This document shows, in pieces, positions 34,100 through 43,188 of a stretch of DNA of 64,000 bases. The stretch is from contig NZ_DHYG01000053.1 of the NCBI RefSeq assembly GCF_002414005.1, forward strand, positions 62,001 to 126,000, written 5' to 3'. This stretch comes from Psychrobacter sp. UBA5136 (lineage in GTDB: Bacteria > Pseudomonadota > Gammaproteobacteria > Pseudomonadales > Moraxellaceae). The number at the start of each line of letters is the position of its first letter. Positions within the stretch are counted from its first letter, which is position 1. The translations under genes and the position numbers were made by a program. Below the pieces are notes generated by a model that saw only the letters and a program-made list of their open reading frames with translations, did no database searches and had not been told where the DNA came from.

Positions 34100-35809
34100 A
34101 TGCCCTCTATCGCCGCTCGTCTGATTCCTGCTTGGCTGCGCCAGTACCAGCTGTCTGCCCTGCCGACTGACATCATCGCAGGATTGGTGGTTGGGGTGCT
34201 TGTTATTCCCCAAAGCTTAGGTTATGCGGTGTTGGCAGGTTTGCCGCCTGTCTATGGACTTTATGCTGCCATCGTGCCGGTTATGGTTTATGCGTGGATA
34301 GGCTCAAGTAATGTACAAGCTGTAGGCCCCGTTGCTATCACCGCGATTATGACGGCAAGCAGTCTGCATGCTTATGCTGCAGAGAGCGCGCAGCAGTACG
34401 CGTTAATGGCCAGTTTATTATCCTTGATGGTTGGCGTATTGTTGTGGCTGGCAGGTCGGCTCAAGCTTGGCTGGATCATGCAGTTTATCAGCCGCGGCGT
34501 ATCTGCTGGTTTTATCAGTGGCGCGGCGGTATTGATTTTTGTCAGTCAGCTTAAGTATTTGACCGCAATCCCAATTGCAGGCAATGGTTTGATTGGCTAC
34601 CTAGCGAGTATGCAAATGTATGCTCGTCAATTGCATCCGCTAACCTTAGTAATCGGTATCATTGCTTTTGCGCTGTTAATTGCCAATCGCTACGCTAGCA
34701 CATGGGTCTGGCGCTCTTGGTTGTCGGCCTCTTATGCTAAATGGGCTGAACGTCTGTTTCCGCTCATTTTACTTGGCATTGCCATCGTATTAAGCATGAG
34801 CTTACATTGGACAACGCGCGGCGTGGCAACGATTGGTAGTATTCCGCAAGGGCTACCTACCTTTACCCTACCATACATACCTGATTTTCATGAAGCCTTA
34901 AACCTGTTGCCCAGTGCAAGTTTGATGGCACTGATTATTTTTGTTTCAAGCAGTTCAGTGGCAAGCAACTACGCGCGCCTACGCGGTGAAACCTTTGACG
35001 CTAACCGCGAGCTAAACGGACTTGGTTTGGCCAATATTGCGGGCGGTTTTTTTCAAAGCTTTACGATTGCAGGCGGCTTTTCACGTACCGCTATCAATGC
35101 CGACTCAGGCGCCAAAACACCGGCCGCAAGTTTGGTAACCGTATTGGTGATGATTGCGGCGTTAATTGCTTTTGGTCATTTATTGGCGCCTCTGCCCTAT
35201 GCCTTATTGGGCGCGACCATCATGGCATCGATTATCGGCCTCATTGATATAGCGACTTTAAAATCAGCATGGCAACGTGACCGTTTAGACGCGGCAAGTT
35301 TTATGGCCGCATTTGCTGGCGTGCTGATATTTGGCTTAAATACGGGCTTGGTGATCGGTTTGATGGTATCGTTTGCCAGCCTGATTTGGCAATCGAGCAA
35401 ACCCCACGTCGCCGTCGTCGGCCAGCTAGCGGACACGGGTCATTTTCGCAATATCAACCGCCATGATGTGGTGACATTTCGCAATTTATTGATGCTACGT
35501 ATCGATGAGAGCTTGTTTTTTGGCAATAGTGAATCCGTGCATCGCAGCGTCATACAAGCCACGCGGCAATACCCTAACGCGCAGGAAATCATCCTTATCA
35601 TGTCCGCGGTCAATCATATCGACTTGACCGGACAAGAAATGCTAATTAGCCTCAATCAAGAGCTATTAAACCAAAACAAACACTTAAGCTTTAGTTTTAT
35701 TAAGGGGCCTGTAATGGATATTATCGAGCATACCCCCGTTATTACTGGTCTGTCAGGAAAGGTTTATTTAAGCACCATGGATGCGGTGAACGCGCTAAAA
35801 GAAACATAA
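34100..35809 (+). CDS. SulP family anion transporter with STAS domain
   Basis: A 569-residue inner-membrane transporter. SulP signatures are GLVVGVLVIPQSLGYAVLAG, PPVYGLYAAIVPVMVYA and GSSNVQAVGPVAI. About 12-14 helices are followed by a C-terminal STAS domain from residue ~440 (LLMLRIDESLFFGNSESV). Substrates in the family include sulfate, bicarbonate and sulfite-like anions; next to a persulfide-oxidation locus, export or uptake of a sulfur oxyanion is a fair inference. The ATG at 34100 has no clear ribosome site. Same strand as the regulator, 111 bases apart. Confidence 0.92.
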   Translation: MPSIAARLIPAWLRQYQLSALPTDIIAGLVVGVLVIPQSLGYAVLAGLPPVYGLYAAIVPVMVYAWIGSSNVQAVGPVAITAIMTASSLHAYAAESAQQYALMASLLSLMVGVLLWLAGRLKLGWIMQFISRGVSAGFISGAAVLIFVSQLKYLTAIPIAGNGLIGYLASMQMYARQLHPLTLVIGIIAFALLIANRYASTWVWRSWLSASYAKWAERLFPLILLGIAIVLSMSLHWTTRGVATIGSIPQGLPTFTLPYIPDFHEALNLLPSASLMALIIFVSSSSVASNYARLRGETFDANRELNGLGLANIAGGFFQSFTIAGGFSRTAINADSGAKTPAASLVTVLVMIAALIAFGHLLAPLPYALLGATIMASIIGLIDIATLKSAWQRDRLDAASFMAAFAGVLIFGLNTGLVIGLMVSFASLIWQSSKPHVAVVGQLADTGHFRNINRHDVVTFRNLLMLRIDESLFFGNSESVHRSVIQATRQYPNAQEIILIMSAVNHIDLTGQEMLISLNQELLNQNKHLSFSFIKGPVMDIIEHTPVITGLSGKVYLSTMDAVNALKET

Positions 35810-36022
35810 CTTATAATTGCCTAGTTGTCATGTTACATGCATCACACCAGTGATTGTCTGTGACAAAATATAGCTATGATAAAAGCTGTGTTATGCTAAA
35901 TTGTTATAAACATTTAAAAGTTATAAGCCTTGAAAAAGTTCCGCTTCTCAAAGAAGAAGAAACAGTCTTTAAAAAATGACCCTTAACTTAAAACACGCTA
36001 CCTCCAAACGCCTTTAATATAC

Positions 36023-36364
36023 GTGACCGAAACACTTATGACCGATGATTTGACCATTTATAAGCAGATTTATCCAAGCCAGTGTGTCAAGATTGCAGAG
36101 CTTGGCTATCGCTCTGTGCTCAATATCCGTCCTGACGCTGAGGTTAACTCGCAGCCTAATAGCTGTGACTTTGCCGATGCGAGTGCTAAAGCCAATTTGA
36201 CCTATCAGCATTTGCCGTTTGACGACGAGCGCTTGAGCATAGCGACCGTCGAGCAATTTGCCGCCTTTTATCGCGCCATGCCCAAACCCATCCTGATGTT
36301 TTGCGGCACGGGTGCACGCGCCAAACTGCTGTACCAAAGTGCGCTGATGCAAGGTCTGCTGTAA
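36023..36364 (+). CDS. DUF442 (TIGR01244) sulfurtransferase/phosphatase-like protein, copy 1
   Basis: About 113 residues. The fold is seen in IYPSQCVKIAELGYRSVLNIRPD and the active loop LMFCGTGARAK (C-x4-R). This domain is the N-terminal half of Blh in other bacteria. The start may be GTG 36023 or ATG 36038 (MTDDLT), neither with a strong ribosome site. The loop departs from the usual CRTGNRS seen in copy 2. Placed after sulP, probably in the same sulfur regulon. Confidence 0.82.
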   Translation: MTETLMTDDLTIYKQIYPSQCVKIAELGYRSVLNIRPDAEVNSQPNSCDFADASAKANLTYQHLPFDDERLSIATVEQFAAFYRAMPKPILMFCGTGARAKLLYQSALMQGLL

Positions 36365-36443
36365 AAAGGCGCTACAACGTAATTAAACGTTATATGTTAA
36401 TGATAAAAATTTACTTTTACGCTAAAAATAAAAAGGAGCTCCT

Positions 36444-36776
36444 ATGAGCCATCAAGTGAGTATTACCGGACAAATCACCCCTGACCAAGTACCAATGATT
36501 GCGGAAAATGGCTTTAAAACCATTATTAATAACCGTCCAGATGGTGAAGAACCAAATCAACCAACCAGCGCTGAGATTGAAGCGGCAGCTAAAAAAGCAG
36601 GTCTTGCTTATAAAGAAGTGTCTTTTGCTGGTAGTGAGCTCAACCAAAACCATGTCGAAGAATTTGCGGACTTTTTTAATCAAGCTGAGCAGCCAATATT
36701 GATTTTTTGTCGCACGGGCAACCGTTCAACAGGTATCTATGAAGCGGCAAAGCGTATGGATTTGTTAGACGATTAA
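36444..36776 (+). CDS. DUF442 (TIGR01244) sulfurtransferase/phosphatase-like protein, copy 2
   Basis: A 110-residue stand-alone DUF442 protein: ITPDQVPMIAENGFKTIINN, RPDGEEPNQPT, and the canonical loop ILIFCRTGNRST. AAAAAGGAGC lies well placed before the ATG. It shares about a third of its residues with copy 1, 79 bases upstream, so the pair looks like an old tandem duplication. In BigR regulons this domain has been tied to sulfane sulfur transfer. Confidence 0.88.
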   Translation: MSHQVSITGQITPDQVPMIAENGFKTIINNRPDGEEPNQPTSAEIEAAAKKAGLAYKEVSFAGSELNQNHVEEFADFFNQAEQPILIFCRTGNRSTGIYEAAKRMDLLDD

Positions 36777-36813
36777 GAGTGCTCTAATTTTAAGTCTTCC
36801 TGCTAAAAAAATA

Positions 36814-36847
36814 AAACCCCTAAAGTCGTAATAGACTTTAGGGGTTT
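36814..36847. terminator. Bidirectional terminator, DUF442 copy 2 / ahpF
   Basis: Perfect 14-bp arms AAACCCCTAAAGTC / GACTTTAGGGGTTT (36814-36827, 36834-36847) with a six-base loop between convergent genes; A run at left. Confidence 0.92.
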
Positions 36848-36889
36848 AAAACATTGATAAGAATTAATACAAAATCCTACTTCATGACC

Positions 36890-38467
36890 TTATTGCATCA
36901 CCAAGTATTCAAATGCTGATAATGCGGCTTTTGAACCTTCGCCCATCGCAATGTTAATCTGTTTAAAGGGGACAGTGGTCACGTCACCACAGGCAAAGAT
37001 GCCTTTACGGTCGGTGCGGCAGCGCTCATCAATCTCAATCTCGCCAAAGCGGTTTAAATCGACAAAGCCTTTGATAAATTCAGTATTTGGCACCAAGCCG
37101 ATTTGGACAAACACCGCTGAAATATCAAGCTCTTTGGTCTCATTGCTGTTACGATCTTGATAAACAAGTGAAGTCACTTTACCACCGTTCGCTTTAATTT
37201 CCTGCGTTGCAGCACTGGTAATGATATCGATATTGCTCTTTTCTTTGGCTTTATTAATCAGTACTTGGTCAGCTTTTAGGTCATCGGCAAATTCAAGAAC
37301 GGTCACGTGCTTAACGATACCTGCCAAGTCTAGCGCCGCCTCGATACCTGAGTTACCACCGCCAACGACCGCAATATCTTTACCTTTAAAGAATGGGCCA
37401 TCACAGTGCGCACAGTAGGCCACGCCTTGACCGACGTTTTCATCTTCACCCGGCACACCAAGCTTGCGCCACTGGGCACCCGTCGCTAGGATAATACTAC
37501 GCGTTTCAAACGTCTCACCAGTATTTAGATGAATACGGTAGTTTTCTTCTTCAGTTTCGCTGATTTCTTTCACGCTGACATGCTCTTTGAGCGTAATGTC
37601 ATATTCGTGCAAATGCTTTGCAAAGTTCGCCGACAGCTCACTACCCGTGGTTAAAGGCACAGAGATTAAGTTTTCAATATCTTGCGTGTCTTTGACCTGC
37701 CCACCAATACGGTCAGCGACCATGGTGACTTTTAAGCCTTTACGCGCGGTATAAATCGCCGCTGCTACGCCAGCAGGGCCCGCACCAATAACCGTCACAT
37801 CTTGCTGCTCTAGCTGCTCAGCATCATCACTGGCATCGCTCAACAAATCAGGGAACTGCTCTTGTAATTTCTCAATCAATTTGGCCGTGTCGATTTTACC
37901 ATTGGCAAACGGTTTGCCGTTTAAAAATACTGCCGGTACACCTTGGATATTATTGGCTTCTACTTGCTCTTGGAACAAGGCGCCATCGATCATCTCGTTA
38001 CTGATGTCATCATTTAATAACGCAAATTGGTTCAGCGCCTGCACGACATCTGGACAGCTGTGGCACGATAATGAGACATAAGTCTGAAACTGTAGCGGCT
38101 TATTAAAGCGTTTAATCAGCTTTTGAATGCCCTCGTCTAGTTTTAGCGTATGTCCGCCCGCTTGCAAAATTGCCAAAATCAATGAGGTGAATTCATGGCC
38201 ACCCGGAATACCGCTAAAGACAATACCCGTATCGGTCAATGCACCATCAATATGACTGACGACTTTAAAGCTAATCGCGCTCGGTAAGCTGTCATCAGTT
38301 GCTGTGCTATCAAAATTAATCTTGTCTGTTGTGCCAGCGATTTTGGTCAAAAAATCAATCAGCTCGGCGCGCTTGCTATGCTCGCCACTACCGAGTACAA
38401 AATTAATGGGACGGGTCATGTTTTCACTATAGCTTTTGACGGCATCTAATAAACTTTGATCTATCAT
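36890..38467 (-). CDS. ahpF: Alkyl hydroperoxide reductase subunit F
   Basis: A 525-residue flavoprotein that passes electrons from NADH to AhpC. The N-terminal tandem thioredoxin-fold domain has the CxxC SLSCHSCPDV. Then come the FAD site VIGAGPAGVAAAIYTAR, the second redox CxxC in AYCAHCDGPF, the NADH site VVGGGNSGIEAALD and the C-terminal FAD motif GIFACGDVTTVP. GAGGAAC precedes the ATG. It is separated from ahpC by about 2.2 kb here, unlike the usual ahpCF operon. Confidence 0.96.
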   Translation of the reverse strand: MIDQSLLDAVKSYSENMTRPINFVLGSGEHSKRAELIDFLTKIAGTTDKINFDSTATDDSLPSAISFKVVSHIDGALTDTGIVFSGIPGGHEFTSLILAILQAGGHTLKLDEGIQKLIKRFNKPLQFQTYVSLSCHSCPDVVQALNQFALLNDDISNEMIDGALFQEQVEANNIQGVPAVFLNGKPFANGKIDTAKLIEKLQEQFPDLLSDASDDAEQLEQQDVTVIGAGPAGVAAAIYTARKGLKVTMVADRIGGQVKDTQDIENLISVPLTTGSELSANFAKHLHEYDITLKEHVSVKEISETEEENYRIHLNTGETFETRSIILATGAQWRKLGVPGEDENVGQGVAYCAHCDGPFFKGKDIAVVGGGNSGIEAALDLAGIVKHVTVLEFADDLKADQVLINKAKEKSNIDIITSAATQEIKANGGKVTSLVYQDRNSNETKELDISAVFVQIGLVPNTEFIKGFVDLNRFGEIEIDERCRTDRKGIFACGDVTTVPFKQINIAMGEGSKAALSAFEYLVMQ

Positions 38468-38995
38468 GTTTGTTCCTCGTTATTATCGAATATGTAACGC
38501 TCGCTATCATTCTGAGCGTTTAAATAGGGTTTGGTCATAAGTTAAGTCGCTGATTTAAAAAGCTATAAACGCTTGGCTTATCACCTTTGATGCGTCCATT
38601 ATCAAGGGTTTGCGCGCTTTGAGCAAGCGCATAAACTTAAACCTTACGTTTTATAAAACAAATCGTAAGTCAATTTTTTTAATTAATTGTAAAACCATGC
38701 ATGGAGCGATGAATAATGATAGCCATGGTATCTGGTAATTTTTTTCGCTACAATCGAGTGAGGCGAATAAGAAAAAGTCTTATTTACCTGCCAGCAGATT
38801 GACTGTTACTTGTACTTATTAAACGCCCTATCTGCTGCTATTAAGCCTGTTACGATTGAGCTGGATCACGATTTGGCTCGGTAATATTGACGTCTCACAA
38901 TCATATCAATTCATCAGAGCACTCCTCACAGAGCACTCTTAACTAAAATGCGCTATTGCTTTGATAAGCTTGCGCTTCATACCAAGGATGACAAC
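38468..38995. other. Divergent spacer, ahpF / ydcH-like gene
   Basis: Over 500 bases. A 7-bp hairpin AACGCTC-N11-GAGCGTT (38496-38520) lies in the ahpF leader. I see no ATAG/CTAT series of the OxyR type and no ORF of merit; the AAGGATG ribosome site of the YdcH-like gene closes the region. Confidence 0.55.
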
Positions 38996-39244
38996 ATGAG
39001 AAAGACTGATACATGGCAAGACAACAGAGATATTATTTGCGAACTTAAGCAGAAAGACAGCCACTTTGCGAGTATTTTTGATGAGCATAGCAAGCTTGAT
39101 CAGCAAATCAATCAGCTCGATAAAGATTTGGTGACCCACGCCAGTTGTGACGAAGAAATAGAGCAGCTAAAAAGGCGAAAGCTACATCTAAAAGATGAAA
39201 TTTATAGAATAATCGATAAAAACAAAATTAATTCTGCCGTCTAA
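38996..39244 (+). CDS. YdcH/DUF465 family small helical protein
   Basis: An 82-residue, highly charged helical hairpin protein: HFASIFDEHSKLDQQINQLD and EIEQLKRRKLHLKDEIYRII carry the DUF465 pattern. No function is established. AAGGA lies seven bases before the ATG at 38996; the longer in-frame start at 38948 has no ribosome site. Followed by a strong terminator. Confidence 0.85.
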   Translation: MRKTDTWQDNRDIICELKQKDSHFASIFDEHSKLDQQINQLDKDLVTHASCDEEIEQLKRRKLHLKDEIYRIIDKNKINSAV

Positions 39245-39282
39245 GCGCTTTCTAAGCACTTTATTCTATAACTTTACCTGAT

Positions 39283-39337
39283 TTAATAGCGGCTTGATTC
39301 GATGATCACTCACTCATCAAATCAAGCCGTTATTTTT
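39283..39337 (+). terminator. Long terminator hairpin after the YdcH-like gene
   Basis: GCGGCTTGATT (39289-39299) pairs with AATCAAGCCGT and, inside it, GATGA with TCATC, followed by TTATTTTTT. Confidence 0.82.
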
Positions 39338-39441
39338 TGCCGTTATTTTTAACGGGTTTGGGTTAATGGCCGTTTGATAAGCCCTTTTTTAATTAGCTCT
39401 TTCTTAATTAACTATTTTTAGTCAACCAAGCATCCAAACTT

Positions 39442-40311
39442 CTATGCACCGACAATTTCGCCGCCATTCACATGAATGACCTGACCCGTCACATAACTTG
39501 CATCGTCGCTTGCTAAGTATAGGTAAGCAGGCGCAACTTCGTTTGGCTGACCGGCGCGGCCCATAGGCGTGCTTTGACCAAATTTTTCTACCTCATCAGG
39601 GGTAAATGAGGCCACAATAAGTGGTGTCCAAATAGGCCCTGGCGCCACGCCATTGACGCGAATGCCTTTATCATGACTCATTAAATTATTGGCTAAAGCG
39701 CGGGTGAAAGACAAAATCGCGCCCTTGGTAGCAGCATAATCAATCAGATGGTCACTGCCGCGATAAGCGGTGATAGAGGTCGTATTGATAATCGCGCTAC
39801 CTGCTGACATATGCGGCAAGGCAAATTTACTCAGCCAAAAATGCGGATAAAAATTGGTATGAATGGTTTTATCAAACTGCTCGCTACTGATGTCAGTAAG
39901 AGATTCTTGTTCAATTTGCATCCCCGCGTTATTTACTAAAATATCAATTTTACCGAACTCTGAGATGGCGGTATCGACCAGCTTTTGGCAGTTGGACTCT
40001 TGTGACAAATCTGCCGCAACCAATACGCAGCGCCGGTTATAAGACTCCACGTGCTTTTTGGTCTTGTTGGCATCTTCATCTTCACACAAATAGCCGACCA
40101 CCACATCCGCGCCTTCTTTGGCAAACAATATCGCCACGGCTTGACCAATTCCGCTATCGGCACCAGTGACAACGGCGACTTTTCCAGCAAGCTTGCCATT
40201 TGGATATTCTTTTGGCAGTACCTCAGGGGTTGGATGCTGCGCCTGCTGCGACCCTGGCAGCGACTGCTCTTGTTTTGGAAACTCTTTATCAGATGATTTA
40301 TCGTTACTCAT
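39442..40311 (-). CDS. SDR of the general-stress (YhxC/YghA-like) type
   Basis: A 289-residue SDR. A 45-residue Gln/Pro/Ser-rich extension precedes the Rossmann fold, typical of stress-induced SDRs (B. subtilis YdaD/YhxC, E. coli YghA). Motifs are TGADSGIGQA, NNAGMQ, TTSITAY and YAATKGAIL, and the C-terminal HVNGGEIVG. GAGAGGA precedes the ATG. Three 16-17 bp repeats lie upstream. Confidence 0.92.
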   Translation of the reverse strand: MSNDKSSDKEFPKQEQSLPGSQQAQHPTPEVLPKEYPNGKLAGKVAVVTGADSGIGQAVAILFAKEGADVVVGYLCEDEDANKTKKHVESYNRRCVLVAADLSQESNCQKLVDTAISEFGKIDILVNNAGMQIEQESLTDISSEQFDKTIHTNFYPHFWLSKFALPHMSAGSAIINTTSITAYRGSDHLIDYAATKGAILSFTRALANNLMSHDKGIRVNGVAPGPIWTPLIVASFTPDEVEKFGQSTPMGRAGQPNEVAPAYLYLASDDASYVTGQVIHVNGGEIVGA

Positions 40312-40412
40312 AATGTCCTCTCTTTATTACCGATTAGTGTTATTGACATCAACATAACAAACGTTTTTTAGCGGCTGAGCATTAAAGACGTTTGTTATAG
40401 CCATCTTTACTT

Positions 40413-40462
40413 TCATAGACACTTAATTATCATAGACACTTATTATCATAGAGGCTTAGTTA
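40413..40462. repeat. Three 16-17 bp tandem repeats upstream of the stress SDR
   Basis: TCATAGACACTTAATTA, TCATAGACACTTATTA and TCATAGAGGCTTAGTTA, about 100-150 bases before the SDR start codon. Confidence 0.85.
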
Positions 40463-40532
40463 TAAAGTTCGAATGCGCTTAGGTGACATTCTGTAGACAG
40501 CATGTAATTTTGTGCATAAATAAAAATTAAGT

Positions 40533-40574
40533 AAAAAAAAAGCCCCATCAACCATGGCTGATGGGGACTTTTTT
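40533..40574 (-). terminator. ahpC terminator
   Basis: CCCCATCA / TGATGGGG arms with an eight-base loop, extended by G-C across one unpaired A; A9 at left gives the U run on the minus strand, T6 at right. Confidence 0.82.
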
Positions 40575-40693
40575 AAGTGAGAAATTAATAGCATGTTTAC
40601 TATTTACTAAACCCTAACTATTAAAATTCACCCTTAATATTTTATTCATCTAAGTAGCTAGTTATCTAAATACTTATTTAGGTTTATACTGAC

Positions 40694-41260
40694 TTAGATT
40701 TTACCTACTAGATCTAGGCTTGGTTTTAGCGTTTCTTGACCTTTTTCCCAAGCTGCTGGGCAAACTTCACCGTCGTTTTCGCGCACATACTGTGCCGCTT
40801 TTACTTTACGAACCATGTCTTTTGCGCTACGGCCGATACCGCCAGCATGGATTTCAGCAACTTGAATCTTACCGTCTGGGTCAACTAAGAAAGTACCACG
40901 CTCAGCCAAACCTGCTTCTTCGATCATGACGTTAAAGCCACGAGTGATACGGCCAGTTGGATCACCGATCATTGGGAAAGTAACTTTACCAATAGCATCT
41001 GAAGAATCATGCCATGCTTTGTGGGTGAAATGAGTATCGGTTGATACTGAGTACACTTCTACGCCTAAGCCTTTAAGCTCTTCGTACTGGTTTGCCATGT
41101 CTTCAAGTTCAGTTGGGCAAACAAAGGTAAAGTCTGCTGGGTAGAACATAAAAATTGCCCAGCTGCCTTTTACGTCTTCTGAGGTGATGGTTTTGAACTC
41201 ACCATTTACAAACGCTTCTGCTGAAAACTCTGGAATTTCTTGATTGATAATTGACGCCAT
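40694..41260 (-). CDS. ahpC: Alkyl hydroperoxide reductase subunit C (peroxiredoxin)
   Basis: A 188-residue typical 2-Cys peroxiredoxin. The peroxidatic Cys48 is in FTFVCPTE, with Thr of PADFTF and Arg of GRITRGF completing the site. The resolving Cys167 is in GEVCPAAW. The protein ends DLVGKI. It reduces H2O2 and organic peroxides with electrons from AhpF. AAAAGGAGC precedes the ATG. Divergent from oxyR, so probably OxyR-activated. Confidence 0.97.
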   Translation of the reverse strand: MASIINQEIPEFSAEAFVNGEFKTITSEDVKGSWAIFMFYPADFTFVCPTELEDMANQYEELKGLGVEVYSVSTDTHFTHKAWHDSSDAIGKVTFPMIGDPTGRITRGFNVMIEEAGLAERGTFLVDPDGKIQVAEIHAGGIGRSAKDMVRKVKAAQYVRENDGEVCPAAWEKGQETLKPSLDLVGKI

Positions 41261-41535
41261 GATTGGCTCCTTTTTTGATGGATTGTTGTTAAGTTAATGG
41301 ATGTTTATTGTTGAAGGTTGCCACGAACCCGCTCATTAACTGGGTTACAAGACAAACTATACGCGAATTCTATGGTTAATCCAGTTAAAAGTTTTTAATG
41401 TGATGTTTTGTTTTATTAAACTTGTTAAACTATTCTAACGGTCTTCTTATACGTACAGTGGTATTAAATTGCTATAGTACACAAGATAAACGCTTAAAAC
41501 AAATAGCCTTAGAAACCCATTAACAGAGAGGTTTT

Positions 41536-42444
41536 ATGATTACCCTACGTCAACTTGAGTTTGCCTTAGCGGTTGCTAAACATCGTCATTTTAAACGCGC
41601 GGCGGAAGAGTGTAATATTTCGCAGTCGGCGCTAAGCTTAGGTATCGCTGAGCTAGAAAAGCAATTGGATACGCAGATTTTTGAGCGTAATAATAAGCAG
41701 GTTTTGATTACGCCCATCGGTGAGGACATCCTGAGACGGGCGCAGCGGGTGTTTTCTGAAGTCAACGATTTGACCACGCGGGCGCATAGCCATCAGTCCC
41801 CGCTTGCTTACCCTATGACGGTCGGTATCATTCCGACGATTGCGCCGTATCTGCTACCAAAAGTGTTGCCAGCGCTGCGTAAGCATTATCCTGAATTTCG
41901 CATGACCGTTATCGAGCAGCAAACCGAGCGCTTACTTGAGCAAGTACGCTACGGTCATATTGATACGGCGATTATTGCGCTGCCTTATGCGGTCGATGGT
42001 TTGCATACCTTTGAGTTTTGGGCAGAGGATTTTTTTGCTGTCTTTCCAAAAGACGATGCCCATGCCAAGCTTGAAAAAATTAACGCCGATGAGCTGGCAG
42101 CGGCGAATCTGATGCTGCTTGGCGAAGGACATTGCTTGACCGATCAAACCTTGACGGTTTGTCATTTTGACCGCGCGCAGATGAAATCAAGCTTTTCTGA
42201 TGCCAGCTTAAATACCTTAATACAAATGGCGCTTGCCAATATGGGCACGACATTGGTGCCAGAGATGGCACTCGATCAATTGCATCTACAAAACCAAAAT
42301 GCAGTCGCAGTGCCCTTAAGCGAGGCAGGCCCGCATCGTCATATTGCCTTTGTCACCCGCTTAAATTATGCCCGCGTTGATGATGTCAATTTGCTCGGTC
42401 AATTGTTTAAACAAGCGCTTGAAGAGGCTGCTAATAACAAATAA
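41536..42444 (+). CDS. oxyR: Hydrogen-peroxide sensor OxyR
   Basis: A 302-residue LysR-type regulator. The helix-turn-helix is near the N-terminus (HFKRAAEECNISQSALSLG). The redox pair Cys200 and Cys209 sits in GEGHCLTDQTLTVC, the same nine-residue spacing as Cys199/Cys208 of E. coli OxyR. It activates peroxide defence when the disulfide forms. GAGAGG precedes the ATG. Divergent from ahpC across 275 bases; ATAC-N7-CTAT at 41359-41373 there is a weak candidate OxyR half site. Confidence 0.95.
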   Translation: MITLRQLEFALAVAKHRHFKRAAEECNISQSALSLGIAELEKQLDTQIFERNNKQVLITPIGEDILRRAQRVFSEVNDLTTRAHSHQSPLAYPMTVGIIPTIAPYLLPKVLPALRKHYPEFRMTVIEQQTERLLEQVRYGHIDTAIIALPYAVDGLHTFEFWAEDFFAVFPKDDAHAKLEKINADELAAANLMLLGEGHCLTDQTLTVCHFDRAQMKSSFSDASLNTLIQMALANMGTTLVPEMALDQLHLQNQNAVAVPLSEAGPHRHIAFVTRLNYARVDDVNLLGQLFKQALEEAANNK

Positions 42445-42489
42445 ATGACGGCTGATAAATTATCGGTAGCTATAAAGTAAAGGTTACAT

Positions 42490-43188
42490 ATGAGCGCTTT
42501 TTTGCAAATAGATAATAAGCTGGGCAGGCGTTTTTATACGCATTTAGCGGCTATAAATAATGATATCGAACCAGTAAAAGGGCGAGCGCTTTGGCAAGAT
42601 ATCGCTAGGCGCTATAACGAAACCCAGCGCGCTTATCATACTTTGCAGCATATTCAGCAGTTATTTGCCCAGTTTGACCAAATCAGGCAGCACCTTTATG
42701 AGCCGCATATTATTGCGTTGGCTCTCTTTTATCATGATGTGATATACGAGCCGACGTGCGCTGATAATGAGCTTAAAAGTGCAGAATATGCCGTAGAGTC
42801 GTTAAGCCTATATTTAACGGCTGAACAATGCCAACATATCCATGCGCTGATTATGATGACTGCCAATCACCAAATTGAAAAAGTTGATGATTGCTCAGAT
42901 AAAAACAGAGACAATGCTAAAGAAAAAGAAAGCGATGCGGCCTACTTACTCGATATAGATTTAAGCATTTTAGGCGCATCTTGGGCTGAGTATGCGCAAT
43001 ATGCACAAGCTATTCGCCAAGAGTATGCGCATGTTTCAAATGCAGATTACCGCGCCGGACGCATCGCGGTATTAACAGACTTATTAGCGCATCCGGCGCT
43101 TTATCTGAGCAATTACTATCATTCTCGACTAGAGGAACAAGCGCGGCATAATATCCAGCGTGAGATTAAGATTTTACACGCATCTTAA
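42490..43188 (+). CDS. HD-domain phosphohydrolase-like protein (COG4339)
   Basis: A 232-residue HD-superfamily protein: RAYHTLQHI, the HD motif in ALFYHDVIYEP, TANHQ and LLDIDLSILG provide the His and Asp metal ligands. The family is annotated only as predicted metal-dependent phosphohydrolase. AAGG precedes the ATG. It follows oxyR by 45 bases, so may be co-transcribed. Its last 23 bases overlap the end of the convergent methyltransferase gene. Confidence 0.87.
   Translation: MSAFLQIDNKLGRRFYTHLAAINNDIEPVKGRALWQDIARRYNETQRAYHTLQHIQQLFAQFDQIRQHLYEPHIIALALFYHDVIYEPTCADNELKSAEYAVESLSLYLTAEQCQHIHALIMMTANHQIEKVDDCSDKNRDNAKEKESDAAYLLDIDLSILGASWAEYAQYAQAIRQEYAHVSNADYRAGRIAVLTDLLAHPALYLSNYYHSRLEEQARHNIQREIKILHAS

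Larger units (their letters stand above)
40312..40693. other. Spacer upstream of the stress SDR, with ahpC terminator
   Basis: Contains three imperfect tandem repeats (40413-40462) and the ahpC terminator (40533-40574). No coding sequence. Confidence 0.6.

Noticed and set aside
35930..35986. Tiny basic ORF (KKFRFSKKKKQSLK, TTG start)
   Set aside because: No ribosome site, no ATG, and composition expected from A-rich intergenic DNA.
38496..38520. AACGCTC / GAGCGTT hairpin in the ahpF leader as attenuator
   Set aside because: No U run and only seven pairs; reported as a possible hairpin only.
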